A stretch of 64,000 nucleotides of DNA, from the NCBI RefSeq assembly GCF_014042355.1, contig NZ_JACEZU010000007.1, positions 124,001-188,000 of the forward strand. Direction: 5' to 3'. The DNA is from Rugamonas apoptosis (GTDB taxonomy: Bacteria; Pseudomonadota; Gammaproteobacteria; Burkholderiales; Burkholderiaceae_D). Positions 57,194-64,000 of this stretch are shown one piece after another (positions within the stretch are counted from its first letter, which is position 1; the number at the start of each line of letters is the position of its first letter). Position numbers and translations under genes: made by a program. A model generated the notes under the pieces. That model worked only from the letters and a program-made list of their open reading frames with translations, had not been told where the DNA came from and did no database searches.

Positions 57194-58155
57194 GGCGCCC
57201 CCTCCGGCAACGGCAGGCGGCGCGCCACCCGCATCACGGCGGAACGGGCGCGCGGGTTGGCATCGACTTCGGCGTCGGACGGCTTGATCTTGGAGATCAG
57301 TTTCAGCAGCGGCTGCGGCAGGTCGACGGCGCGGATCGGCAGCCGGCGGTCCGGCTGCGGCACGTTGGCCTTGGCCGCGAAGAAGCGCTTGACCATGCGG
57401 TCTTCCAGCGAATGGAAGCTGATGATGGCCAGGATGCCGCCCGGCGCCACGCAGTCGTAGGCTTGCTCTAATCCAGCTTCGAGGTCTTCAAGCTCTTTAT
57501 TGATGAAAATCCGGATAGCCTGAAAAGTACGGGTGGCCGGGTCCTTGCCCTTTTCCCGAGTCTTGACCGCGCCTGCCACGAGACCGGCAAGCTGTCGTGT
57601 GCTTGAAATTGGCTCGACTGCCCGGCGAGCAACAATCGCCTTTGCAATCTGAAAAGCAAACCGTTCTTCCCCATATTCTCTGATCACCTTTTCCAGTGTC
57701 TGTTCGGATTCTGTGGCGAGCCACTCGGCCGCCGACATGCCGCGCGTGGTATCCATGCGCATGTCGAGCGGGCCATCGTTGCGGAAGCTGAAACCACGCG
57801 CCGCGTCGTCCACCTGCGGCGAGGAGATGCCCAGGTCGAGCAGGATGCCGTCCACCTGGGCCACGCCGCGCTCCGTGAGGGCGGCGCGCATGGTGGCGAA
57901 GCTGTCGTGCACGATGGTGAAGCGGGGATCGGCCACCTGTTCGGCGGTGGCGATGGCTTGCGGGTCCTTGTCGAAGGCGATCAGGCGCGCGCCCTCCGCC
58001 AGGCGCGACAGGATCAGGCGGCTGTGGCCGCCACGGCCGAAGGTGCCGTCCACGTAGATGCCGCTGGCGCGCGCGCCCGACAGTTCGAGGGCATCGACCG
58101 CTTCGTCTAGCAGCACCGTACGATGCTGAAATTCAGGCACCGCTGTTATTGTCAT
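57190..58155 (-). CDS. rsmH: 16S rRNA (cytosine(1402)-N(4))-methyltransferase RsmH (MraW)
   Basis: 321 residues. [15 protein letters not shown] and [19 protein letters not shown] are the SAM-binding start, [20 protein letters not shown] the catalytic region, and [19 protein letters not shown] the conserved end. It methylates C1402 of 16S rRNA. Codon use changes inside the gene: about 57460-57720 (residues ~145-232) has clearly more A and T than the sequence on either side, although the reading frame and protein motifs continue. ATG at 58153-58155 is nine bases after the mraZ stop. Confidence 0.96.
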   Translation of the reverse strand: MTITAVPEFQHRTVLLDEAVDALELSGARASGIYVDGTFGRGGHSRLILSRLAEGARLIAFDKDPQAIATAEQVADPRFTIVHDSFATMRAALTERGVAQVDGILLDLGISSPQVDDAARGFSFRNDGPLDMRMDTTRGMSAAEWLATESEQTLEKVIREYGEERFAFQIAKAIVARRAVEPISSTRQLAGLVAGAVKTREKGKDPATRTFQAIRIFINKELEDLEAGLEQAYDCVAPGGILAIISFHSLEDRMVKRFFAAKANVPQPDRRLPIRAVDLPQPLLKLISKIKPSDAEVDANPRARSAVMRVARRLPLPEGAP

Positions 58156-58164
58156 TGCGGAGCC

Positions 58165-58593
58165 TTAGAAAGAGAAGTTGGCGAGGACATCGGGCGTGCC
58201 GGCTTCGATCGCCTGCTGCTCTTTTTCCGCCAGTTTGGCGGCATCCCAGATTTCAAAATGGCTGCCCATGCCGATCATCATGATCTCGCGCGACAAGCCG
58301 ACGGCGTTGCGCAGTTCGGGCGAAATGAGCACGCGGCCGGCACTGTCGAGCTCGACGTCGCAGGCGTTGCCCAGGAAGATGCGTTGCCAGGCCCGGGCCG
58401 ACATGGGCCAGGCGGCGATCTGTTCGCGGTGGTTTTCCCACACGGGGCGGGGGAAGAACAGCAGGCAGCCGTCCGGATGTTTGGTCAACGTGAGGCGGCC
58501 TTCGCACTGGATGGCCAGCGCGTCACGGTGCTTGGCAGGGATGGACATCCTGCCTTTGGCATCGAGACTGATTGCGGACGCGCCTTGAAACAC
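58165..58593 (-). CDS. mraZ: Transcriptional regulator MraZ
   Basis: 142 residues made of two AbrB-like halves: [20 protein letters not shown] (1-21) and [20 protein letters not shown] (about 77-96), each with the D-x-x-G-R core. MraZ binds repeats in its own promoter and controls the dcw operon. The start is GTG at 58591-58593, which gives the family N-terminus; AAGG lies upstream. First gene of the cluster. Confidence 0.96.
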   Translation of the reverse strand: MFQGASAISLDAKGRMSIPAKHRDALAIQCEGRLTLTKHPDGCLLFFPRPVWENHREQIAAWPMSARAWQRIFLGNACDVELDSAGRVLISPELRNAVGLSREIMMIGMGSHFEIWDAAKLAEKEQQAIEAGTPDVLANFSF

Positions 58594-58684
58594 GGGAGTT
58601 ACCTTTTGACCTCAAATTGGTTAGCGGAGCGGAAATCGCGCTGTTTCGTCTCATCTTCCCCCGCCGCTAAGTCAGGAGAAAAAT

Positions 58685-58746
58685 CCCACAAAAAGACACT
58701 TTTTCACACAGATGCCCACTTTAGAGGAAGGGCGATGGGTGGTCAA
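58685..58746 (-). promoter_or_regulatory. mraZ promoter with MraZ-box repeats
   Basis: On the minus strand TTGACC (58741-58746) and TAAAGT (58718-58723) are 17 bases apart. Overlapping and following the -10 are four GTG-starting pentamers at exact 10-base steps: GTGGG, GTGTG, GTGTC, GTGGG (plus-strand positions 58715, 58705, 58695, 58685). MraZ is known to bind direct repeats of TGGG-type boxes at about this period, so this is the expected autoregulatory site. Confidence 0.8.
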
Positions 58747-58760
58747 GCGCTTTCAGCCTA

Positions 58761-59309
58761 ACGAAACAGGGATTTTATTAATGAAATTAAGGACTTAGCG
58801 AACTTCCTTGAAGCGGGCTCGAACAAAAATATATTGAGAAATTAGATACTTATGGAAGATAGTGAAAGTGCTACCTCATCTGCGCCCCTGTTTTTCGCGG
58901 TGCGAAAGGGCGGAAAATGTTGGATGAAAATAATTAAATTAAATGCATACAGTTGCCAATGGCCAACACCGCAATAGTAATCCGGCAACAGGCTGGATGA
59001 CGTGACGGGACGGCTGCAAGCCGAGGGGCGGAAGTGTGAACTTTGGAGAGAATGACCAGCCTGTCGCGCCTGGCGCGCGTTTCGCGGATTGGAAGACCTT
59101 CAACACTGCACTATCGATACCACGGTTTTACTGCCTGCATTTTCAGCAGCCGGCAAGGCATGGCCCGAGCACTTGTATAGACAACATTGCCTGACGAGCC
59201 AACGAGCATGCGGCGCCGGCCGCGCCACATCCGCCATTATACGGAATCGGCGCACGGCCCCGCGCACACGTGCGTGCGCAAGACTGGCACGGTGTCAGGC
59301 CGGCGGGTA
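58761..59309. other. 549-bp region between mraZ promoter and glpK, no gene seen
   Basis: The left half (about 58761-58970) is AT-rich and unlike its surroundings; the right half returns to high GC. The longest plausible small frame, ATG at about 58852 for 40 codons on the plus strand, has no recognisable motif or ribosome site. An 11-base direct repeat (tcaggccggcg) lies at 59295-59305 and again at 59310-59320 over the glpK stop. Content otherwise unexplained. Confidence 0.5.
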
Positions 59310-60800
59310 TCAGGCCGGCGCTTCCCAGCCGCGCGAGCGTTCCACGGCGCGCGCCCAGCGGGCCAGCAGCGCGGCGCGCTGGTCGGCCCCCATTTGCGGC
59401 AGGAAGCGGCGCTCGCACTGCCACTGGGCCGTGATCTCTTCCTGCGTGTCCCAGAAGCCCACCGCCAGGCCGGCCAGGTAGGCCGCGCCCAAGGCCGTCG
59501 TTTCCGTCACCTGGGGCCGCACCACGGGCACGCCCAGCAGGTCGGCCTGGAACTGCATCAGCAAGTCGTTGCGGGCCGCGCCGCCGTCGGCCCGCAACTC
59601 CGTCAGCGGGATGGCCGCGTCCTTCTGCATGGCCGCCAGCAGTTCGGCGCTCTGGAACGCGATCGCCTCCAGCGCGGCACGCGCGATATGGCCCTTGTGG
59701 CTGCCCCGCGTGAGGCCGACGATGGTGCCGCGCGCGTAGGGGTCCCAATGGGGCGCCCCCAGGCCGACGAAGGCCGGCACCATATACACACCGCCGCTGT
59801 CGGGCACACTGGCGGCCAGCGCCTCCACCTCGGCCGAGTGCTGGATGATGCCCAGCCCATCGCGCAGCCACTGCACGGTGGCGCCGCCCATGAACACGCT
59901 GCCTTCCAATAGATAATCGGTGCGGCCATCGACCCGCCAGCCCACCGTCGACAGCAGCCGGTTGTGCGACACCACCGGATGGCGGCCCGCATGCATCAGC
60001 ATGAAGCATCCGGTGCCATAGGTATTCTTGACCATGCCGGGCTGGTGGCAAGCCTGGCCGAAGGTGGCGGCCTGCTGGTCGCCGGCGATGCCGGCCACGG
60101 GAATGGCGCCGCCGAACAGGCCCTCGCGCGTGCTGCCCACCTCCTCGCTGGACGATACCACCTGCGGCAGCATCTCTTCGGGGATGTCGAACAGGTCCAG
60201 CATGTCCTGGTCCCAGCGCATCAGGTGGATGTTGAACAGCATGGTGCGGGCCGCGTTGCTCACGTCCGTCACATGGCGGCCGGTGAGCTTGTAGACCAGC
60301 CAGCTGTCGATGGTGCCGAAGGCCAGCGCGCCATGGCGGGCCCGTTCGCGCGCGCCGGGCACGTGGTCCAGCAGCCATTTGAGCTTGGTGGCGGAAAAAT
60401 AGGCGTCCAGCTCCAGTCCCGTGACGTCGGCCACCAGCTTGGCCTTGCCGTCCGCCCGCAACTGGGCGCAGTAGTCGGCCGTGCGCCGGTCCTGCCACAC
60501 GATGGCCGGCGCGATCGGCTCGCCCGACTTGCGGTCCCACACAATGGTGGTCTCGCGCTGGTTGGCGATGCCGATGGCGCGCACATGGGCGCTGTCCACA
60601 TGCAGCTCGTTCAGCACCTTACGGGCCACGGTCAGCTGGCTGTTCCAGATTTCATTGGGATCGTGCTCGACCCAGCCGGGCTGGGGATAATGCTGGGGGA
60701 ATTCCTGGGCCGCGCTGGCGCAGATGCGGCCACGGTGGTCGAACAGGATGGCGCGCGAACTGGTGGTGCCCTGGTCCAGGGCCAGTATGTATTGAGTCAT
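59310..60800 (-). CDS. glpK: Glycerol kinase
   Basis: A 496-residue FGGY kinase that phosphorylates glycerol to glycerol 3-phosphate. Motifs: [18 protein letters not shown] at the start, [31 protein letters not shown], the glycerol site QDRRTADYC, and [20 protein letters not shown] with [11 protein letters not shown]. Several ATGs precede, but 60798-60800 is chosen because GGGGA lies seven bases before it and the product then has the normal length. glpD, glpF and glpR are not adjacent in this window. Confidence 0.97.
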   Translation of the reverse strand: MTQYILALDQGTTSSRAILFDHRGRICASAAQEFPQHYPQPGWVEHDPNEIWNSQLTVARKVLNELHVDSAHVRAIGIANQRETTIVWDRKSGEPIAPAIVWQDRRTADYCAQLRADGKAKLVADVTGLELDAYFSATKLKWLLDHVPGARERARHGALAFGTIDSWLVYKLTGRHVTDVSNAARTMLFNIHLMRWDQDMLDLFDIPEEMLPQVVSSSEEVGSTREGLFGGAIPVAGIAGDQQAATFGQACHQPGMVKNTYGTGCFMLMHAGRHPVVSHNRLLSTVGWRVDGRTDYLLEGSVFMGGATVQWLRDGLGIIQHSAEVEALAASVPDSGGVYMVPAFVGLGAPHWDPYARGTIVGLTRGSHKGHIARAALEAIAFQSAELLAAMQKDAAIPLTELRADGGAARNDLLMQFQADLLGVPVVRPQVTETTALGAAYLAGLAVGFWDTQEEITAQWQCERRFLPQMGADQRAALLARWARAVERSRGWEAPA

Positions 60801-60891
60801 CAGCATATCCCCTGGCGTCGCCGCGTCGGACATGCGCATGCAGCAGCGGGCGGCCGCCGTGTTAAGCAAAGAAATACAGCAGAATTCAGTT

Positions 60892-61232
60892 GAAGCAAGC
60901 CGATAGGCCGGATTTTGTTACGGCGCGGGCAAGCCCGCGCTATGACAGCCATTCCTCTAGGCGCCGAATTACTCCGGCGCTCAAGCTTCCTACCCGCACG
61001 CTCCGCGAGCAGCATCATCGCGTGCCTATTTGGAATTGCACCAGGTGGAGGTTACCGCGTTTCACCGTAACTTAATACGCTCGTCTCTGTGGCCCTATTC
61101 CTCGCCTTATACCCCCGGCTTGCGCCGGAAGGCTTTCAGCGGACGGCCGTTAACCGTCACCCCGCTCTATGGAGTCCGGACCTTCCTCCCGCCGGGCATT
61201 ACGCACCGGCCAGCGGCTGTCTGGCTTGCTTC
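60892..61232 (-). ncRNA. rnpB: RNase P RNA (bacterial class A)
   Basis: The minus strand starts with GAAGCAAGCCAGACAGCCGC and ends with GGCTTGCTTC, which pair as helix P1. Inside are the conserved blocks GGAGGAAGGTCCGGACTCCA (CR-I region), GGTAACCTCCACCTGGTGCA followed by CCAAATAGG, and near the 3' end GAGGAATGGCTGTC and AATCCGGCCTATCGG. Length ~341 nt is usual. It is the catalytic RNA that trims tRNA 5' leaders. Exact ends may differ by a few bases. Confidence 0.95.
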
Positions 61233-61364
61233 AGGCGGTATTGTACCGCGCCGGCCGCCAAATCTGAAATTTGGTGTCGCCATTAGAAAAGCCGCCCCCC
61301 GCGCAGCGTCTTAGAATGGGACTGCCGGCGACCATCCCGCTCGCCCCCAAGATAAGGTTATACC

Positions 61365-63071
61365 ATGACCCATCCCTCCCGCACCGGCGGCCAGATCCTG
61401 GTCGACGCCCTGAAGATCCACGGTGTCGATACCGCCTTCGGCGTGCCCGGTGAAAGCTATCTGGACGTCCTGGACGCGCTGCACGACTCCGATATCCGCT
61501 TCATCATCAACCGCCAGGAAGGCGGCGCCGCCTTCATGGCCGACGCCTACGGCAAGATGACCGGCAAGCCGGGCATCTGCTTCGTCACCCGCGGGCCGGG
61601 CGCCACCAACGCCTCGATCGGGGTGCACACGGCCTATCAGGATTCCTCGCCCATGATTCTGTTCATCGGCCAGGTCGGCCACGACTTCACCGACCGCGAG
61701 GCGTTCCAGGAGATCGACTACCGCCGCATGTTCGGCCAGATGGCCAAGTGGGTGGCCCAGATCGACCGCGCCGACCGCATCCCTGAATATATGGCGCGCG
61801 CGTTCCAGGTGGCCACCAGCGGCCGCCCCGGTCCGGTGGTGCTGGCGCTGCCGGAAGACATGCTGACCAGCGTGGCGGCCGTGGCCGACACGGCCCGCTA
61901 CCAGCCGGTGCAGGCGTCGCCGTCGGCAGACCAGATCGCGCGCGTGCGCACCATGCTGGCCGGCGCCAAGCGTCCCTTGGTGCTGCTGGGCGGCGGCGGC
62001 TGGAATCCCCAGGCCTGCGCCGACCTGCGCGCCTTCGCCGAGGCCAACGCGCTGCCGGTCGCGTGCGCGTTCCGCTTCCAGGACCTGCTCGACAATGCGC
62101 ACCCGAACTATGTGGGCGACGTGGGCATCGGCATCAATCCCAAGCTGGCCGCGCGCGTGCGCGAGGCGGATGTGATCCTGGCCATCGGCCCGCGCCTGGG
62201 CGAAATGACCACCAGCGGCTACAGCCTGCTCGATGCGCCGGTGCCGAAACAGCGCCTGATCCACATCCACGCCGACGCCGAGGAACTGGGCAGCGTGTAC
62301 CAGGCCGCCCTGATGGTCAACAGCGGCATGCCGCAAGCGTGCGCCATGCTGGCCGCGATGGCGCCGGTGGACGCGGGCGCCTGGCGCGCCAGCGTGGCCG
62401 AAGCCAAGGCCGAACTGCTGGCCTACCAGGAGCAGCCGCCCATCTTCAAGGACGGCAAGGCGCCGCTCGACCTGTGGCAGGTGGTGCAACAGATCCGCGC
62501 CATCGCGCCGGCCGATACCATCATCACCAACGGCGCCGGCAATTACGCCACCTGGGCCCACCGTTTCCACCGCTACGGCGGCATGCGCACCCAGCTCGCG
62601 CCCACCAGCGGCGCCATGGGCTACAGCGTGCCGTCCGGGGTGGCGGCCAAGATCGTGGCGCCCGAGCGCACCGTGATCACCTTCGCCGGTGACGGTGAAT
62701 ACATGATGAACGGCCAGGAGCTGGCCACGGCCGTGCAATACAAGGCGGGCGTGGTCATCATCGTGTTCAACAACGGCATGTTCGGCACCATCCGCATGCA
62801 CCAGGAGCGTGACTATCCGGGCCGCGTGTCCGGCACGGTGCTGCATAACCCGGATTTCGCGGCGCTGGCCCAGGCCTACGGCGCGCATGGCGAGACGGTG
62901 ACGGAGACGGCCCAGTTCGGGCCGGCGCTGGAACGGGCGCTGGAACATACGCGGGCCAAGCGGCTGCCGGCTGTGATCGAACTGCGCTACGACGGCGACC
63001 TGATCACGCCGGGCGCCACCTTGTCCGCCATCCGCGCCAACGCGCTGGCCGCGCGCGCGGCCAAGCAGTAA
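61365..63071 (+). CDS. Thiamine-diphosphate enzyme, acetolactate synthase-like
   Basis: 568 residues with the three TPP-enzyme domains: N-terminal pyrimidine-binding domain with the catalytic Glu in RQEGGAAFMADAYGKMTGKP and TRGPGATNASIGVHTAYQDS; a central domain (about 190-330); and the C-terminal domain with the TPP motif GDGEYMMNGQELATAV...NN near 440-470. Related proteins include acetolactate synthase large subunit, glyoxylate carboligase and benzoylformate decarboxylase. No IlvN-type small subunit follows, so a catabolic or unknown reaction is more likely than branched-chain synthesis. AAGG precedes ATG 61365. rnpB lies divergently upstream. Confidence 0.85.
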   Translation: MTHPSRTGGQILVDALKIHGVDTAFGVPGESYLDVLDALHDSDIRFIINRQEGGAAFMADAYGKMTGKPGICFVTRGPGATNASIGVHTAYQDSSPMILFIGQVGHDFTDREAFQEIDYRRMFGQMAKWVAQIDRADRIPEYMARAFQVATSGRPGPVVLALPEDMLTSVAAVADTARYQPVQASPSADQIARVRTMLAGAKRPLVLLGGGGWNPQACADLRAFAEANALPVACAFRFQDLLDNAHPNYVGDVGIGINPKLAARVREADVILAIGPRLGEMTTSGYSLLDAPVPKQRLIHIHADAEELGSVYQAALMVNSGMPQACAMLAAMAPVDAGAWRASVAEAKAELLAYQEQPPIFKDGKAPLDLWQVVQQIRAIAPADTIITNGAGNYATWAHRFHRYGGMRTQLAPTSGAMGYSVPSGVAAKIVAPERTVITFAGDGEYMMNGQELATAVQYKAGVVIIVFNNGMFGTIRMHQERDYPGRVSGTVLHNPDFAALAQAYGAHGETVTETAQFGPALERALEHTRAKRLPAVIELRYDGDLITPGATLSAIRANALAARAAKQ

Positions 63072-63174
63072 GCGCAGCGCGGGGCGGCCGGCGCCCAGCC
63101 AGACCCGCCGCAGGACGCGCCGAGGCCTCGCAGCAGGTCTTGCTTCAGGCCTCAGGCCTCTATTCAGCCTGCAT

Positions 63175-63831
63175 TCAGGCCTGCGTGGCGGGCAACGGCT
63201 CGGCCACGCCGGGCTGGCGCTGCGGCGCCCTCTTGTCGTCCTGGCGCTTGGGCGCCGGCGGCTTGCCGCCCTCGTTTTTCAGCATGGGCGCTTCCTCGCC
63301 GCCATGTTCCGGCGCCGGTGCCGGCTCGCCCTCGGCGGCGGCCGGCTTATGCGACGCTGGACAAGCACGGCAAGCGCCCGGCTTGCGGCCAAAATCGACC
63401 ACCTTGGGCAGGCGCATGGGCACCGAGCCATCATCGCAGTAGGCGCCATCGAGCAGCAGCGTATTGCCATCGTCCGACAGCTTGCCGCTGATGGCGCGTT
63501 CGTCCTCACCCGGCGGGGTGACGGTGAACACCAACTGGTGGCCGCGCGGGTCGATATTGACGTCGCTGGCCACCACCGGCCAGCTCAAGCCGCCGGCCGT
63601 GTACTCATAGAGCACCGTATCGACTTCCGCGAAGCGCTGCAGCGTGATGCGCTGGCCGCCGAATTCGCCGCTGCCGGGATGCAGGCACAGGTCGGAGAAC
63701 ACCAGCATGCCGTACCGGGGCAAAGCGGCGGCGGGACGGCGCGCCACCTTGGGCGCGGCCAGCGCGGCGCAGGACGCCAGCAGGATCAGACAGGCCAGCG
63801 CGGCGCGGCCGGCGGAACGGGTGGGCATCAT
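63175..63831 (-). CDS. Exported protein of unknown function, Pro/Lys-rich C-terminus
   Basis: About 218 residues. The signal peptide follows ATG 63829-63831 or 63826-63828 (RSAGRAALACLILLASCAAL, cut near ALA-APK; an LASC sequence could also act as a weak lipobox). The middle part (about 40-150) is a beta-rich domain with four Cys (DLCLHPGSG, GAYCDDGS, GACRACPAS). The last ~60 residues are hydrophilic and Pro/Glu/Lys-rich, probably disordered. The frame stays open 40 codons upstream, but that part crosses a terminator hairpin. Function not recognised. Confidence 0.65.
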   Translation of the reverse strand: MMPTRSAGRAALACLILLASCAALAAPKVARRPAAALPRYGMLVFSDLCLHPGSGEFGGQRITLQRFAEVDTVLYEYTAGGLSWPVVASDVNIDPRGHQLVFTVTPPGEDERAISGKLSDDGNTLLLDGAYCDDGSVPMRLPKVVDFGRKPGACRACPASHKPAAAEGEPAPAPEHGGEEAPMLKNEGGKPPAPKRQDDKRAPQRQPGVAEPLPATQA

Positions 63832-63917
63832 GGTGGAAACAGGAATGATATTGAAGGAATATTCTACCGCCTGGCGAACGCCGGCGGTGGTGGATGGCGC
63901 ATCGCCGTCCGTAAACG

Positions 63918-63947
63918 CACATCGGCCGCGCGAACGCGGCCGATGTG
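63918..63947. terminator. Hairpin between the porin end and the exported protein gene
   Basis: A perfect 13-bp stem (cacatcggccgcg / cgcggccgatgtg) with a CGAA loop lies 26 bp after the stop of the truncated porin gene. Only short T stretches follow, so strength is uncertain. Confidence 0.6.
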
Positions 63948-63973
63948 TCATCTAAATCCGAACTAAGCGGAAA

Positions 63974-64000
63974 TTAGAAGTTGTGCTTCACGCCAACGTT
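63974..64000 (-). CDS. C-terminal end of a Gram-negative porin (runs off window)
   Basis: The minus strand enters with NVGVKHNF and a TAA stop (63974-63976). A final aromatic residue after a GVKHxF-type strand is the hallmark of Burkholderiales general porins. Only eight codons are visible, so the call rests on this ending and the hairpin that follows. Confidence 0.55.
   Translation of the reverse strand, partial: NVGVKHNF

Noticed and set aside
60890-61314. Several short open frames on the plus strand
   Set aside because: They lie across the RNase P RNA gene; conserved rnpB blocks on the minus strand explain the sequence.

Overview
This GC-rich window reads as a chromosomal segment of a betaproteobacterium, most likely Burkholderiales of the Oxalobacteraceae (Massilia/Duganella/Janthinobacterium type). 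The basis is the gene order lpxC-dciA-secA / argJ-ATPase-mutT-yacG-zapD-coaE-pilD-pilC-pilB next to a complete mraZ-to-ftsZ division and cell-wall cluster, together with the protein sequences. The genus is an inference; no 16S gene is present.

Layout. (1) 1-7.1 kb: 5' part of a TonB-dependent receptor, then a purine-salvage/ureide block: exported adenosine deaminase-like protein, guanine deaminase, allantoinase PuuE and, divergently, hydroxyisourate hydrolase. (2) 7.3-10.4 kb: an HD-GYP protein translationally coupled to a soluble PAS histidine kinase. (3) 10.5-15.0 kb: the most interesting locus, a five-gene operon of rhodanese, EpsC/SrpH-type serine O-acetyltransferase, small XRE regulator, family 2A encapsulin shell (SrpI-like) and a cysteine desulfurase carrying a ~170-residue Pro/Ala/Gly-rich N-terminal extension. 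This matches the family 2A sulfur-storing encapsulin nanocompartment. Two dyad sites look like its operators. (4) 15.0-15.85 kb: decayed remnants of a divergent MFS transporter/TetR pair with their palindromic operator still intact. (5) 15.9-25.6 kb: CorC-type membrane protein, type IV pilus genes pilB-pilC-pilD, coaE, zapD, yacG, and convergent mutT, ATPase and argJ. (6) 25.9-31.7 kb: a tandem duplication of an outer-membrane porin-like gene plus a very small phosphate-binding-like periplasmic protein, followed by a membrane sensor kinase. (7) 31.8-36.3 kb: secA, dciA, lpxC. (8) 36.4-40.45 kb: accessory genes (EamA transporter, XRE regulator/methyltransferase pair, FMN reductase, RelE/XRE toxin-antitoxin). 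(9) 40.7-58.8 kb: peroxiredoxin, then ftsZ-ftsA-ftsQ-ddl-murC-murG-ftsW-murD-mraY-murF-murE-ftsI-ftsL-rsmH-mraZ, all on the minus strand with overlapping or near-touching ends and a MraZ-box promoter in front of mraZ. (10) 59.3-64 kb: glpK, the RNase P RNA gene rnpB (minus strand), a thiamine-diphosphate enzyme, a small exported protein and the last eight codons of a porin.

How the genes work together: the minus-strand dcw operon makes lipid II precursor and the divisome; lpxC, secA and the pilus genes serve the envelope. In the encapsulin operon the acetyltransferase would feed cysteine synthesis, the encapsulated desulfurase would strip sulfur from cysteine inside the shell, and the rhodanese would handle persulfide sulfur outside it. 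This physiological model is transferred from work on related systems, not shown by the sequence. No tRNA, rRNA, CRISPR array, prophage or intact insertion sequence was seen.
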